A stretch of 64,000 bases of DNA, taken from positions 29,889 through 93,888 of the forward strand of contig CACJGD010000002.1 in the NCBI GenBank assembly GCA_902592935.1. The letters are read 5' to 3'. The translations under genes and the position numbers were made by a program. This DNA is from an uncultured Pelagibacteraceae bacterium (GTDB lineage: Bacteria > Pseudomonadota > Alphaproteobacteria > Pelagibacterales > Pelagibacteraceae). A model generated the notes under the pieces. The model worked only from the letters and a program-made list of their open reading frames with translations, was not told the origin of the DNA and did not search any database. How positions within the stretch are numbered: position 1 is the first letter of the stretch; every line of letters begins with the position of its first letter. Of this stretch, positions 37,276-45,979 are shown one piece after another.

Positions 37276-38373
37276 ATGAATTTTTATTTAATATCTAATT
37301 CATTCAAGTCCTTTTATTTGTTTAGAAAAGATATTATTCGTAAGTTATCAAAAAAATATAATATAATTTTAATAGCAAATTCAGACTCTTATTCAAATTA
37401 TTTTGAAAAAAAAAATAAAATTACATGTGTAAAATTAAATAATGTTTTTAATAATAAAAGCATATTTAAAAATATTATTTTTTCTGTAAGATTAATCTAC
37501 TTATTTTCACTAAAAAAACCCTATATAGTTCAAACTTATACAATTCATCCAAATATTTTATGTATACCAATTGCAAAACTATTCTTTGCTAAAACTTCTG
37601 CAATGATAACTGGAATGGGGGCAACCTCAATCACGAGAAACTCTGTTGTAAAAAATCTGATTAATTTTTTTTATAAGCTGTCCTTTTCTTTCTGTGATCA
37701 TTTATTTTTTGTGAACTCTGATAATGAAAAATTTTTTAAATTAAAATTAGGTTTAAAGAAAAAATCAACAAGAATCTTTGGTGCAGGTGTATCAAAAAAA
37801 AAATTAATCTTAAAACAAAATTTTATTAAAAATAAATATAATTTATATAATACGTTTAATATTCTTTTTTTAGGTAGGATTATAAAAGAAAAAGGTGTGA
37901 TAGATTTAATAAAAATCTTTAAATTATTAAAAATAAAAAATAAGAAATTAATTTTCATAGGAGATATCGACAGATCAGGATTTTCTCAAAATATAAACAA
38001 AAAAATATTTAATTACCCGAATATCATTTTTTTGGGTCATATTAAAGATGCAGAAAATTATTATGATTTAGCAAATTTATTTATTTTACCTTCATATACA
38101 GAGGGTATGCCCACAACTTTGATGGAAGCAATCAAATATAAAGTCCCAACACTAACTTATAAAATACCAGGTGTTATTGATGTTATAAAAGATAACATGA
38201 ATGGATGTACGGTTAATCCTGGAGAAATTAATCAGATGATAAACAAAATTTATAAAATTTATAATAATAAAAGTTATAGATTAAATTTGATAAATAACTC
38301 AAACAAAACACTTATTAAATTTGATAGAAATAAAATAATTGATAAAGTTTATAATGTTTACGAAAATCTTTAA
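37276..38373 (+). CDS. Glycosyltransferase family 4
   Basis: The 365-residue GT-B protein has ITGMGATS near residue 115, FLGRIIKEKGVIDLI starting the donor domain, and LPSYTEGMPTTLMEAIKYKVP carrying the E-x7-E motif. It resembles O-antigen first- or second-sugar transferases that act with WecA-like enzymes, and it directly precedes one (11 bp). Confidence 0.87.
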   Translation: MNFYLISNSFKSFYLFRKDIIRKLSKKYNIILIANSDSYSNYFEKKNKITCVKLNNVFNNKSIFKNIIFSVRLIYLFSLKKPYIVQTYTIHPNILCIPIAKLFFAKTSAMITGMGATSITRNSVVKNLINFFYKLSFSFCDHLFFVNSDNEKFFKLKLGLKKKSTRIFGAGVSKKKLILKQNFIKNKYNLYNTFNILFLGRIIKEKGVIDLIKIFKLLKIKNKKLIFIGDIDRSGFSQNINKKIFNYPNIIFLGHIKDAENYYDLANLFILPSYTEGMPTTLMEAIKYKVPTLTYKIPGVIDVIKDNMNGCTVNPGEINQMINKIYKIYNNKSYRLNLINNSNKTLIKFDRNKIIDKVYNVYENL

Positions 38374-38384
38374 AAATAAAAATT

Positions 38385-39374
38385 ATGTTAATTATTTTTT
38401 TACTCTTTAATTTTATATTATTTTTATTGTTTAATAAATTTTATAAAGTTATTGCAATTTACGATAGTCCAAATTCAATATTAAAAAAACATGATAAGAA
38501 AATGCCAGTCTATGGTGGAATAATTTTTTTTTTAAATTTTATTTTATTTTTCTTTTTAGATTTATTTTATTTTAATTCTTTTTTTGAAATATTTAGCAGA
38601 ACTAATATAGTTTTATTAATATCATCATCAGCTATTTTTTTAATGGGATTATTAGATGATAAATTTGAGTTAGATGCAAAAAACAAAACTTTACAAATAA
38701 TCTTTTTCTCAATTTTGCTTATAATATCAAGTGAGGTTTTTCATGTCAGATCAATTTATCTTGAAAATTTAGGAAATATTAATTTAAATAATTTTTCAAT
38801 TATATTCACAATTTTATGTGTGTTTACGTTTGTTAACTCCTACAACATGCTTGATGGGGCAGACTTAAATATAGCTTTGTATAATTTTTTTATATTAGCT
38901 GTTTTGTTCTATAAAACTAATTATAACGAATTAATCCTAGTTTTTTTAATTTCAAATACACTATTTTTCTTTCTTAATTTAAGAAATAAGACTTTTTTTG
39001 GTAATAATGGCTCTTACTTTTTTAGTTTTCTGATCGGTTTTTTAATAATTTATTTTTACAACACAGAAGTACTTTATGAAAAAAATATTATTTTAATAAT
39101 GCTTTGCCCTGTAGTTGAATTAATAAGATTGTTTTTAACTAGAATAATAAGTAATAAAAATCCATTTATTGGAGATAGGAATCATTTACATCACATTTCA
39201 CAAGATTTTTATGGAAAAAAGATTGGAATTGTTGTTTGCAATTTACTCGTAGTATTACCCTTGGCTTTAGACCAATTATTAAATTTAAATCTTTGGTTTA
39301 TAATTTTAGTATTTTTAATACTATATAGTTTTTTTATTATCATATTAAAAAAAAAAAATAAACTTGCAAAATAA
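38385..39374 (+). CDS. WecA/MraY-like polyprenyl-phosphate sugar-1-phosphate transferase
   Basis: The 329-residue integral membrane protein has about ten helices and the family cytoplasmic motifs: GLLDDKFELDAKNK (DD pair), VNSYNMLDGADLN, FFGNNGSYF and RNHLHHI (the histidine motif). It starts glycan assembly by moving a sugar phosphate from a UDP-sugar to undecaprenyl phosphate at the inner membrane. MraY itself is unlikely because of the glycan context. Confidence 0.88.
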   Translation: MLIIFLLFNFILFLLFNKFYKVIAIYDSPNSILKKHDKKMPVYGGIIFFLNFILFFFLDLFYFNSFFEIFSRTNIVLLISSSAIFLMGLLDDKFELDAKNKTLQIIFFSILLIISSEVFHVRSIYLENLGNINLNNFSIIFTILCVFTFVNSYNMLDGADLNIALYNFFILAVLFYKTNYNELILVFLISNTLFFFLNLRNKTFFGNNGSYFFSFLIGFLIIYFYNTEVLYEKNIILIMLCPVVELIRLFLTRIISNKNPFIGDRNHLHHISQDFYGKKIGIVVCNLLVVLPLALDQLLNLNLWFIILVFLILYSFFIIILKKKNKLAK

Positions 39375-40116
39375 ATTTAAAAAAAAATTAGCAGAAATAA
39401 TTTCATCATTATATTTTAAAGATGAAAAAAACTCATTTGCTCTGACATATCATTCTGTAAATAATACAAAAAATGATTTAACTTCAAAAATTTATCAGTT
39501 AGATGAACAAGAATTTAAAAACCAAATAAATTTTTTGATAAATAAAAATATTCAATTTAAAAAGCCTTCAAATTTATTTAAAGAGGATAGAGGATGTTTA
39601 ATCACTTTTGACGATGGTTACAAAAGTATAATTAAAAATGCTTTAGATTTTCTTAATCAAAAAAAAATTCCATATATCCTATTTGTTTGTCCTTCTCAAC
39701 TTTTGTCAAATTCAAAAGACTATATGAGTTTAATCGAATTAAAAGAGTTAGTTAATATGGAAAATGTTTACGTAGGTTCCCACTCCTTTAATCATATTAA
39801 GCTTAATGAACTAGAGGAAAAAAAAATAATTTCTGAACTTAAAGATAGTAAAAATTTTTTAGAACAAAAATTATCTGTCGAAGTAAACACAATATCTTAT
39901 CCTTTTGGTGCTATTGATGACAGAGTGTTAAAAATTGCTGAAGAAATAGGTTATAAATCAGGATTTTCGACAAAATTTGATTTTATTAAACAAGGATATA
40001 ATAAATTAAATTTGCCAAGAGTAGATATCTGGGATGGAGATAATTCAAAGATTTTTGAAAATAAAGTAATTGGTAAATGGAATTGGATGAGGTTTTTTTC
40101 AAAATATAAAATTTAA
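39364..40116 (+). CDS. Polysaccharide deacetylase family protein
   Basis: The 250-residue protein carries the NodB-homology motifs: FALTYHSVNN, LITFDDGYKSI (metal-binding Asp pair) and GSHSFNHIKLNEL (His pair), plus ISYPFGAIDDRV. It removes N- or O-acetyl groups from sugars, probably the lipid-linked glycan intermediate. A TTG start overlaps the transferase gene by 11 bp; no signal peptide is evident, suggesting a cytoplasmic-face substrate. Confidence 0.83.
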   Translation: MQNKFKKKLAEIISSLYFKDEKNSFALTYHSVNNTKNDLTSKIYQLDEQEFKNQINFLINKNIQFKKPSNLFKEDRGCLITFDDGYKSIIKNALDFLNQKKIPYILFVCPSQLLSNSKDYMSLIELKELVNMENVYVGSHSFNHIKLNELEEKKIISELKDSKNFLEQKLSVEVNTISYPFGAIDDRVLKIAEEIGYKSGFSTKFDFIKQGYNKLNLPRVDIWDGDNSKIFENKVIGKWNWMRFFSKYKI

Positions 40117-40163
40117 AATAATTATTTCTTTAATTTTATTATTTATCTTATATTAGAGTATTC

Positions 40164-41168
40164 ATGAAAGTATTTATCTCAGGAATAGCAGGTTTTTTAG
40201 GATCTCATCTTGCAGAAATTTGTATTAAAAAAAAATACAAAGTTGTTGGTTGTGATACACTTATTGGTGGCACATTAGATAATTTAAGTGATCTTGATGT
40301 AGAATTCCACAAGGTGGATTGCAGTGATTTAGATAAAATGACTGAAATTATGAGAGGAGTAGATGTTTTATGTCATGCTGCAGCTTTTGCACATGAAGGA
40401 CTGTCCAATGTATCACCAAAGTTAGTTTCTGAAAATAATGTAGTTGGATCTGTATCTACGTTCACAGCAGCAATAAAAAATAAAGTTAAAAGAATAGTTT
40501 TTTGTTCTTCAATGGCCAGATATGGAAATGCACCAACACCTTATGTTGAGGATACGAAACCTTTGCCTATGGATCCATATGGTATTTCCAAGGTAGCTGC
40601 AGAAGATATACTTAAGATTCTTTCTAAAACTTATGGTTTTGAATATAATATAGCAGTACCCCATAACATAATAGGTCCAAAGCAAAAATATGACGATGCA
40701 TTTAGAAATGTAGCTTCAATAATGATAAATTTAATATTACAAAATCGTAGACCAACAATTTATGGAGATGGAAATCAGAAAAGATGTTTTTCTGATATTA
40801 ATGATTGCATTCAGTGTTTAGAAAAGCTGATGTTTGATCCTGAGGTAAAATCCCAAATTGTTAACATTGGTCCGGATGAAGAGTTTATATCGATAAATGA
40901 TTTATATGAAATGATATCAAATAAATTAAAATTTAATAAGGAACCTATATATGATAAAGCTAGACCAAATGAAGTATATCACGCTTTTTGTTCATCTGAT
41001 AAAGCAAGAAAAATTTTATCGTATGAAACCAAAGTGCACCTTACTGAGTCGTTAGATAAAATGATCGATTACATAAAGCTTAAAGGTCCAAAAAAATTTG
41101 AGTATAATTATGATATTGAGGTAGAGACTGATATCACACCTAAAACTTGGACAAAAAAATTATTTTAA
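40164..41168 (+). CDS. NAD-dependent sugar epimerase/dehydratase
   Basis: The 334-residue extended SDR has FISGIAGFLGSHLAEI, HAAAFAHEG, CSSMARYG, catalytic YGISK (YxxxK), NIIGPKQ and NIGPDEEFISI. It looks like a UDP-glucose 4-epimerase relative; the exact sugar is unknown. Slightly less AT-rich-looking codon use than the polylysine-rich neighbours. Followed within 3 bp by a nucleotidyltransferase gene. Confidence 0.83.
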   Translation: MKVFISGIAGFLGSHLAEICIKKKYKVVGCDTLIGGTLDNLSDLDVEFHKVDCSDLDKMTEIMRGVDVLCHAAAFAHEGLSNVSPKLVSENNVVGSVSTFTAAIKNKVKRIVFCSSMARYGNAPTPYVEDTKPLPMDPYGISKVAAEDILKILSKTYGFEYNIAVPHNIIGPKQKYDDAFRNVASIMINLILQNRRPTIYGDGNQKRCFSDINDCIQCLEKLMFDPEVKSQIVNIGPDEEFISINDLYEMISNKLKFNKEPIYDKARPNEVYHAFCSSDKARKILSYETKVHLTESLDKMIDYIKLKGPKKFEYNYDIEVETDITPKTWTKKLF

Positions 41169-41170
41169 TA

Positions 41171-41872
41171 ATGCAGAAAAAGATTTTGAAGGATAATCTT
41201 ACTACAATTATTTTGTGTGGTGGAAAAGGAAAAAGACTTTTTCCACTAACTAAAAGTTTACCAAAGCCACTTGTCAAAATAAATGGCACTGAGATACTTA
41301 CATATATTTTAAAAAATCAGTTAAAATATAATTTAAAAGATATAATTATAGCAACTGGTTATAAACACAAATATTTTAAAAATTATCAAAAAAAAAATAA
41401 TAAAAAATTTAAAATTAAACTAGTAAATACAAATGTTAAAGCTGATATTATTCAGAGAATTATTAAATGTGAAAAATATTGCAAGGACTACGTGATGGTA
41501 TGTTATGGAGATACAATTGTAGATATAAATATAGATAAACTTATCAAGTTTTTTTTAATTAATAAAAAAAACATAGTATTGTCCTCATATAATTTAAAAT
41601 CCCAATTTGGCTTAATGAAAATAACAAGATCAGGAAAAGTAAAATCCTTTGAGGAAAAACCAAATCTTAATCTTTTTTTTAATATAGGATATTTTCTTTT
41701 TAAAAGAGATAAATTTAAATATATAAAAAATTTTAGTAGTTTTAAAAAATTTTTAGAAAATAAAAATTCTTTAAAAATGTTAAGAAGCTTTATACATAAA
41801 GGAAATCATATTACAGTTAATACCCTCAATGAATTAAATGATGCAAAGAAAAAATTAAAAAATTTAAATTAA
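41171..41872 (+). CDS. Sugar-1-phosphate nucleotidyltransferase
   Basis: The 233-residue protein (starting at the ATG at 41171, since the track start at 41147 lies inside the previous gene) has TIILCGGKGKRLFPLTKSLPKPLVKI, the pyrophosphorylase loop, then CYGDTIVDIN with the metal-binding Asp. The following 4,6-dehydratase has CDP-glucose-type motifs, so glucose-1-phosphate cytidylyltransferase activity is a reasonable guess, but a GDP- or UDP-sugar product is possible. Confidence 0.8.
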   Translation: MQKKILKDNLTTIILCGGKGKRLFPLTKSLPKPLVKINGTEILTYILKNQLKYNLKDIIIATGYKHKYFKNYQKKNNKKFKIKLVNTNVKADIIQRIIKCEKYCKDYVMVCYGDTIVDINIDKLIKFFLINKKNIVLSSYNLKSQFGLMKITRSGKVKSFEEKPNLNLFFNIGYFLFKRDKFKYIKNFSSFKKFLENKNSLKMLRSFIHKGNHITVNTLNELNDAKKKLKNLN

Positions 41873-42882
41873 TGAAAAAAAAATTTTGGAAAAACAAAAA
41901 AGTATTAATTACTGGTATAGATGGTTTTGTAGGTTCTAATTTATCAAAAAAATTAATTAAATTAGGATCAAATGTATCAGGTATAATTCTTAAGAATAAT
42001 AAAAAATCTTTACTTTATTATGAAAAAATTAATAGAGATTGCAAATTATATAAGGGTGATTTAACAAATAAAAGTTTTGTAGAAAAAATTTTTAAGAAAA
42101 ATTTTGAAATAGTTTTTCATCTTGCTGCTCAAGTTGAAGTTGGTATTGCTAATAAAAGTCCATACAATACATGGGAAAGTAATATCAGAGGTACCTACAC
42201 AATATTAGATTCCATGTTAAAGAGTAAAAAAATTAAATCTATAATAGTCGCATCCTCAGATAAATCTTATGGAACATATCCAAAAAATAAACTTCCTTAC
42301 AAAGAAGATTATCCATCAAAAGCAATATACCCATATGATGTTTCAAAAGCATGTGCTGATATGATTACCAGATCTTACTCTTCAGATTTATTTAAACTCC
42401 CGATAATAGTAACAAGATTTTCTAATATTTATGGACCAGGACAGCTTCACTTCAGCGCTTTAATCCCAGACATTGTTAGATCTTTAGTCCTAAAAAAAAA
42501 ATTTATTCCTCGTGGAGATGGCAAGGATTTAAGAGATTATGTTTACATTGATGATATTGTTGATTTATATCTTTTATTATCTAGAAAATTATACTTTAAA
42601 CCTAGTCTCACTGGTCAAATATTCAATGCTGGTATTAATAAACCAATAAAAGTAAAAGAAGTAGTAAAGAAATTTTATTTTTATAGGAAAGAATTAAAAA
42701 AGTATAAAGATATTGTTAATTTAATGAAATTAAAAAAAACAAAAGGTGAAATACCTTTTCAATATATGGATTACAAGAAATTAAATAAATATTTTGGTTG
42801 GTCGCCTAAATTTGAATTTGATGATACAATTCCTCATGTTTATGACTGGTATGAAAAATACCTAAGAAAAAAAAATGCATAA
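41872..42882 (+). CDS. Nucleotide-sugar 4,6-dehydratase, CDP-glucose-type
   Basis: The 336-residue extended SDR has LITGIDGFVGSNLSKKL, HLAAQVEVGIANKSP, VASSDKSYG and YPYDVSKAC (YxxxK). The SDK element in place of T-D-E is typical of CDP-glucose 4,6-dehydratases (RfbG). It would produce the 4-keto-6-deoxy intermediate for a deoxy sugar. The start overlaps the nucleotidyltransferase stop by 1 bp, supporting a two-step pathway. Confidence 0.82.
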   Translation: MKKKFWKNKKVLITGIDGFVGSNLSKKLIKLGSNVSGIILKNNKKSLLYYEKINRDCKLYKGDLTNKSFVEKIFKKNFEIVFHLAAQVEVGIANKSPYNTWESNIRGTYTILDSMLKSKKIKSIIVASSDKSYGTYPKNKLPYKEDYPSKAIYPYDVSKACADMITRSYSSDLFKLPIIVTRFSNIYGPGQLHFSALIPDIVRSLVLKKKFIPRGDGKDLRDYVYIDDIVDLYLLLSRKLYFKPSLTGQIFNAGINKPIKVKEVVKKFYFYRKELKKYKDIVNLMKLKKTKGEIPFQYMDYKKLNKYFGWSPKFEFDDTIPHVYDWYEKYLRKKNA

Positions 42883-43708
42883 GTGCAATTTTTGCAGAAA
42901 AAAAATACCTTCGATAAAGGTTTCAAACTATTTTAATAAATTTGAAGAGGGTAAATTTTTTAAATGCTCAAGTTGCAAAATATATATAAATAATAAAATT
43001 ACAAAAAAAATTTATACATCGTCTAAAAAAAATATTAATTCTTATTTAAATAAAAATATTTTATACTTTTTAAAATCATTATTTTTATATTTATATTTTT
43101 TGAAACTAAAAAAGTTCTTTCCAAACAAGGAAAATATAATTCTCGATTTTGGATCAGGATCTGGAGAGTTTTCAAATATTATATCGAAATCAAAAAATAG
43201 AATATTTTCATCAGACTATACATTTAATAAATCTTTATATAGTAAAAAAGTAACATTTATAAAGATTGAAAACTTATTTAAAAAAAAAAATAAAAACAAA
43301 TTTAATGTTATTTTTTTAAGACATGTGTTGGAACATATTTACGATTTCAACAAATTAATTCCAAAACTCAAATTATTATTAAAGAAAAATGGAAAAATTA
43401 TCATTGAAATTCCAAATTACCACAGTTTTTGGAGAGAAGTATTGAAAGGTAAATGGCCAGGTTTCTTTTATCCATATCATCATTATGTGTTTTCAAAACA
43501 ATTTTTAATTAAACAATTTAAAAGCCATAAATTAAAAATAGTAAAAGTAAACTTTGTAGAACCTCCTATATTTGGAAGTTATTTTTCATCTATAGGTATT
43601 AACAGATCATTAAGTAAGTTTTTGTCTATAATTTTGTATCCAGTACAATTTATGATCTCTAAATTTAATTCTTCATCAGAAGGTATACTTTTTATTTTAA
43701 AAAAATGA
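42875..43708 (+). CDS. Class I SAM methyltransferase with N-terminal zinc-ribbon-like segment
   Basis: The 277-residue protein starts with paired cysteines (CNFCRKK, then FKCSSCKIY) suggestive of a small zinc site, followed by a methyltransferase domain ILDFGSGSGEFSNII and FLRHVLEHIYDF. Layout resembles the C-methyltransferases and O-methyltransferases of deoxy-sugar clusters that follow a 4,6-dehydratase; here methylation of the dehydratase product is a plausible inference. Overlaps the neighbours by 8 and 4 bp. Confidence 0.78.
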   Translation: MHKCNFCRKKIPSIKVSNYFNKFEEGKFFKCSSCKIYINNKITKKIYTSSKKNINSYLNKNILYFLKSLFLYLYFLKLKKFFPNKENIILDFGSGSGEFSNIISKSKNRIFSSDYTFNKSLYSKKVTFIKIENLFKKKNKNKFNVIFLRHVLEHIYDFNKLIPKLKLLLKKNGKIIIEIPNYHSFWREVLKGKWPGFFYPYHHYVFSKQFLIKQFKSHKLKIVKVNFVEPPIFGSYFSSIGINRSLSKFLSIILYPVQFMISKFNSSSEGILFILKK

Positions 43709-44499
43709 TTAATATAATTAGTTATATATTATTTTTTTTTGGAAATTTTTTATTTATATTATTTATACCTGACTTAAAAGTCCAAAGCTTTTTATATATT
43801 TATACATTAAGTAGTTTAATAGTTGGACCAACATCATTTATTTTTTTTTCAAAGTTTTTGAATCAGTATAACAAAATTAAAATTTTAATATTGATTTTGA
43901 GTTTATTAATTATTTTTTATAATAATAATAATTATCTTTATTTCGTTTATACTCTAAATATTTTTTTTTCAGATTTGTTTTCTTCTCAGATAAAAGGTAA
44001 AAAAATAAACTTTTTATTCAAAAGTTTATTATTCTTGTCTGTTACTCCTTTAATATTTAATTTTTATTCTTTTGAATTTACATTATTATTAAGGATAATC
44101 TTATGTATTGGTTTAATAGTTTTATTATTAATTATAAAGCCACTATATATTAAACTTGATATTGTTAATCCGCTTTTATATCAAACCATAACAAATATTA
44201 ATTATTATGGTTCATTATTTATTTTAACATTAATTTTAGAAAAATTTACACTTAAAATAACTTATATAACTTTTCAAATTGGGTTTTCAATAATTCTTAA
44301 ATATTATGACTTGAGAATAAGAAATATTATAGATAACCAAAAATTTAAAAATAATTTAAAATACATTGTATTAATTATTTTTTCTTTACCTTTAATCTTT
44401 TTTTTCAGAAATCCTTTTTTATCTGTATTTATTTTATATTATCTAAGTATTATTTTTTTCTTTTTAATGAAGTATAAGTTTTTAAATAAAAATGATTAA
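43705..44499 (+). CDS. Unassigned polytopic membrane protein
   Basis: The 264-residue protein is almost entirely hydrophobic with about eight predicted membrane segments and no recognisable motif. It overlaps the methyltransferase by 4 bp and the last transferase by 8 bp. The island shows no clear Wzx flippase, and this is one candidate, but it is shorter than usual Wzx proteins (about 400-450 residues). I do not assign a function. Confidence 0.6.
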   Translation: MINIISYILFFFGNFLFILFIPDLKVQSFLYIYTLSSLIVGPTSFIFFSKFLNQYNKIKILILILSLLIIFYNNNNYLYFVYTLNIFFSDLFSSQIKGKKINFLFKSLLFLSVTPLIFNFYSFEFTLLLRIILCIGLIVLLLIIKPLYIKLDIVNPLLYQTITNINYYGSLFILTLILEKFTLKITYITFQIGFSIILKYYDLRIRNIIDNQKFKNNLKYIVLIIFSLPLIFFFRNPFLSVFILYYLSIIFFFLMKYKFLNKND

Positions 44500-45550
44500 A
44501 GTTGGAATAATAGGTATAAGAGGTTTGCCTGCACGATACGGGGCATTTGATCAATTTGTAAACCAATTCGTAAATTATACAAATTTAAATAAAAAAGAAA
44601 TTAAATTTTATATTTCTGCTGAACATACTCGCGAAAAAATTACTATTGAAAATGTTCATCAATTTTATTTTTATCGAGGAAAAAGTATTTTTATCTTATT
44701 AAATAACTTCATATCAATGGTGTATTTTTATTTAAGAGGTGTAAGAACTTTTTTATTTTTTGGTTACGGTCCAGTTATTTTTTTCCCATTATTAAATTTG
44801 TTAGGGTGTAAAATAATTTGTAATGTTGATGGAATTGAATGGAGGAGAGTAAACTCTAAGATAAAAAAAAATTATTTTAAGTTTTGTGAAAAGTTTCTTT
44901 CAAGAGTAAAAGTAAATTTAATTTTTGATTCTTTAGTAATAAAGAGATACTATGGCATTATACATCAATTGAGCGGTAAATTGTTATATTATCCATCTGA
45001 TTTTGAATTAAAAGAAATTAACAAAAAGAAAAAAAACTATTCACGAAATTATAAAGTTATAGCAGTAATGAGGTTTTTACCTGAAAATAACATTGAAACT
45101 ATTGTTAATACTTTTGTTGAATTAAACAAACAAAATATAAGTAATCATACATTATATTTAGTGGGTAATGAAAATGAATATTTTAGAGAAACTATAAAAC
45201 CTAAAATGGTAGACATAAAAAATATTGTATTCTTGGGTCCAATTTATAATAGAAACAAACTTTATGATTTGTGGAGTTCATCAGATTATTATATCCATGG
45301 TCATAGTGTTGGTGGAACTAACCCAACTTTAATAGAAGCAATTAGCTTAAAATTGCCAATCATAGCATATAATTGCAGTTTCAATAAAAAAGTTTTGGGT
45401 GTTGGTGGCTTATTTTTTAAAGATTCAAAAGAATTATTAGAGATGATTAAAAGTGAAAAATTTGTAGATCAAAATTTAAACATTGATTTTAACCTCTTTA
45501 AAAAGGATTTTATTAACGAACAATATATCGAATTAATAAAAAGCCCATAA
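44492..45550 (+). CDS. DUF1972-type glycosyltransferase (GT4)
   Basis: The 352-residue GT-B protein begins VGIIGIRGLPARYGAFDQFV, the DUF1972 signature of rhamnosyltransferase-like enzymes, and contains CNVDGIEWRR and HSVGGTNPTLIEAISLKLP in the donor-binding region. It is the last gene of the island. Its stop codon lies within a 10 bp perfect inverted repeat. Confidence 0.88.
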   Translation: MIKVGIIGIRGLPARYGAFDQFVNQFVNYTNLNKKEIKFYISAEHTREKITIENVHQFYFYRGKSIFILLNNFISMVYFYLRGVRTFLFFGYGPVIFFPLLNLLGCKIICNVDGIEWRRVNSKIKKNYFKFCEKFLSRVKVNLIFDSLVIKRYYGIIHQLSGKLLYYPSDFELKEINKKKKNYSRNYKVIAVMRFLPENNIETIVNTFVELNKQNISNHTLYLVGNENEYFRETIKPKMVDIKNIVFLGPIYNRNKLYDLWSSSDYYIHGHSVGGTNPTLIEAISLKLPIIAYNCSFNKKVLGVGGLFFKDSKELLEMIKSEKFVDQNLNIDFNLFKKDFINEQYIELIKSP

Positions 45551-45568
45551 ATTAGCGTCTAATTTATG
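45546..45568 (+). terminator. Perfect inverted repeat at the end of the polysaccharide island
   Basis: CATAAATTAG-CGT-CTAATTTATG is a 10 bp perfect stem with a 3-base loop that includes the stop codon of the last glycosyltransferase. The stem is AT-rich but a run of T (ATTTTTT) follows within about 10 bases. It may end the island transcript before 5S rRNA, or act in processing. Free energy has not been calculated. Confidence 0.45.
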
Positions 45569-45596
45569 TTTACAAATATTTTTTGTGATATATAAG
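45569..45596 (+). promoter_or_regulatory. Possible promoter for the orphan 5S rRNA
   Basis: TTTACA (45569-45574) and TATAAG (45591-45596) are separated by 16 bases, and the 5S 5' end lies 7 bases after the second box, as expected for sigma-70-like transcription starting at the mature end. In such AT-rich DNA similar boxes occur by chance, so this is tentative. Confidence 0.4.
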
Positions 45597-45602
45597 GTGC
45601 CA

Positions 45603-45717
45603 GCCGGTGGTTATAGCGAAAGGGTTATACCCGATCCCATTCCGAACTCGGAAGTCAAGCCTTTCTGCGCCGATGGTACTTTGTCTTAAGATACGGGAGA
45701 GTAGGTCATTGCCGGCA
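45603..45717 (+). rRNA. rrf: 5S ribosomal RNA
   Basis: The segment contains conserved 5S landmarks in order: CGATCCCATTCCGAACTCGGAAGT, GCGCCGATGGTACT, GGGAGAGTAGG, and complementary ends GCCGG...GCCGGC. Length is about 115 bases. It is not preceded by 23S rRNA in the window; the 45 kb upstream is surface-polysaccharide genes. This is the split arrangement known for Candidatus Pelagibacter. The ORF track entry at 45607 that begins inside it is an artefact. Confidence 0.95.
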
Positions 45718-45726
45718 TTTAAAACT

Positions 45727-45852
45727 ATGAAAATAAAAAGCTCATTAAAATCTATAAAAAAAAGAGACCTAAACTCGAAACTAGTTAGAAGAAGAGGTAG
45801 AGTTTATGTGATTAACAAAACTAATCCAAAATTTAAAGCAAGACAGAAATAA
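45727..45852 (+). CDS. rpmJ: Ribosomal protein L36
   Basis: The 41-residue product [15 protein letters not shown]...[17 protein letters not shown] is the alphaproteobacterial L36 form, which lacks the zinc cysteines of the C+ type. The correct start is the ATG at 45727, not the track start inside 5S rRNA. It begins only 10 bases after 5S with no Shine-Dalgarno sequence and no terminator between, so a 5S-rpmJ primary transcript is likely. Confidence 0.92.
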   Translation: MKIKSSLKSIKKRDLNSKLVRRRGRVYVINKTNPKFKARQK

Positions 45853-45857
45853 ATTTT

Positions 45858-45968
45858 ATGGATAATGAAAACCATAAAAATACATGGAATAATTTTACCA
45901 AGTTTGTTCTGTGGGGAACTGTCGCTGTCATAGTAGTTTTAGTTTTAATGGCATTATTCTTATTATAG
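45858..45968 (+). CDS. aa3-type cytochrome c oxidase subunit IV-like small protein
   Basis: A 36-residue protein too short for the ORF track: a polar N-terminus MDNENHKNTWNNFTKF and one transmembrane helix (LWGTVAVIVVLVLMALFLL). This matches the small bacterial aa3 oxidase subunit IV family (COX4_pro_2 type), which in alphaproteobacteria often precedes pntA. The next gene starts 11 bases downstream, consistent with the same operon. Confidence 0.75.
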   Translation: MDNENHKNTWNNFTKFVLWGTVAVIVVLVLMALFLL

Positions 45969-45979
45969 ACTTTTTTTAA

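Noticed and set aside
45607-45852. 81-residue ORF covering 5S rRNA
   Set aside because: Its first half translates 5S rRNA; only the part from 45727 (rpmJ) is real.
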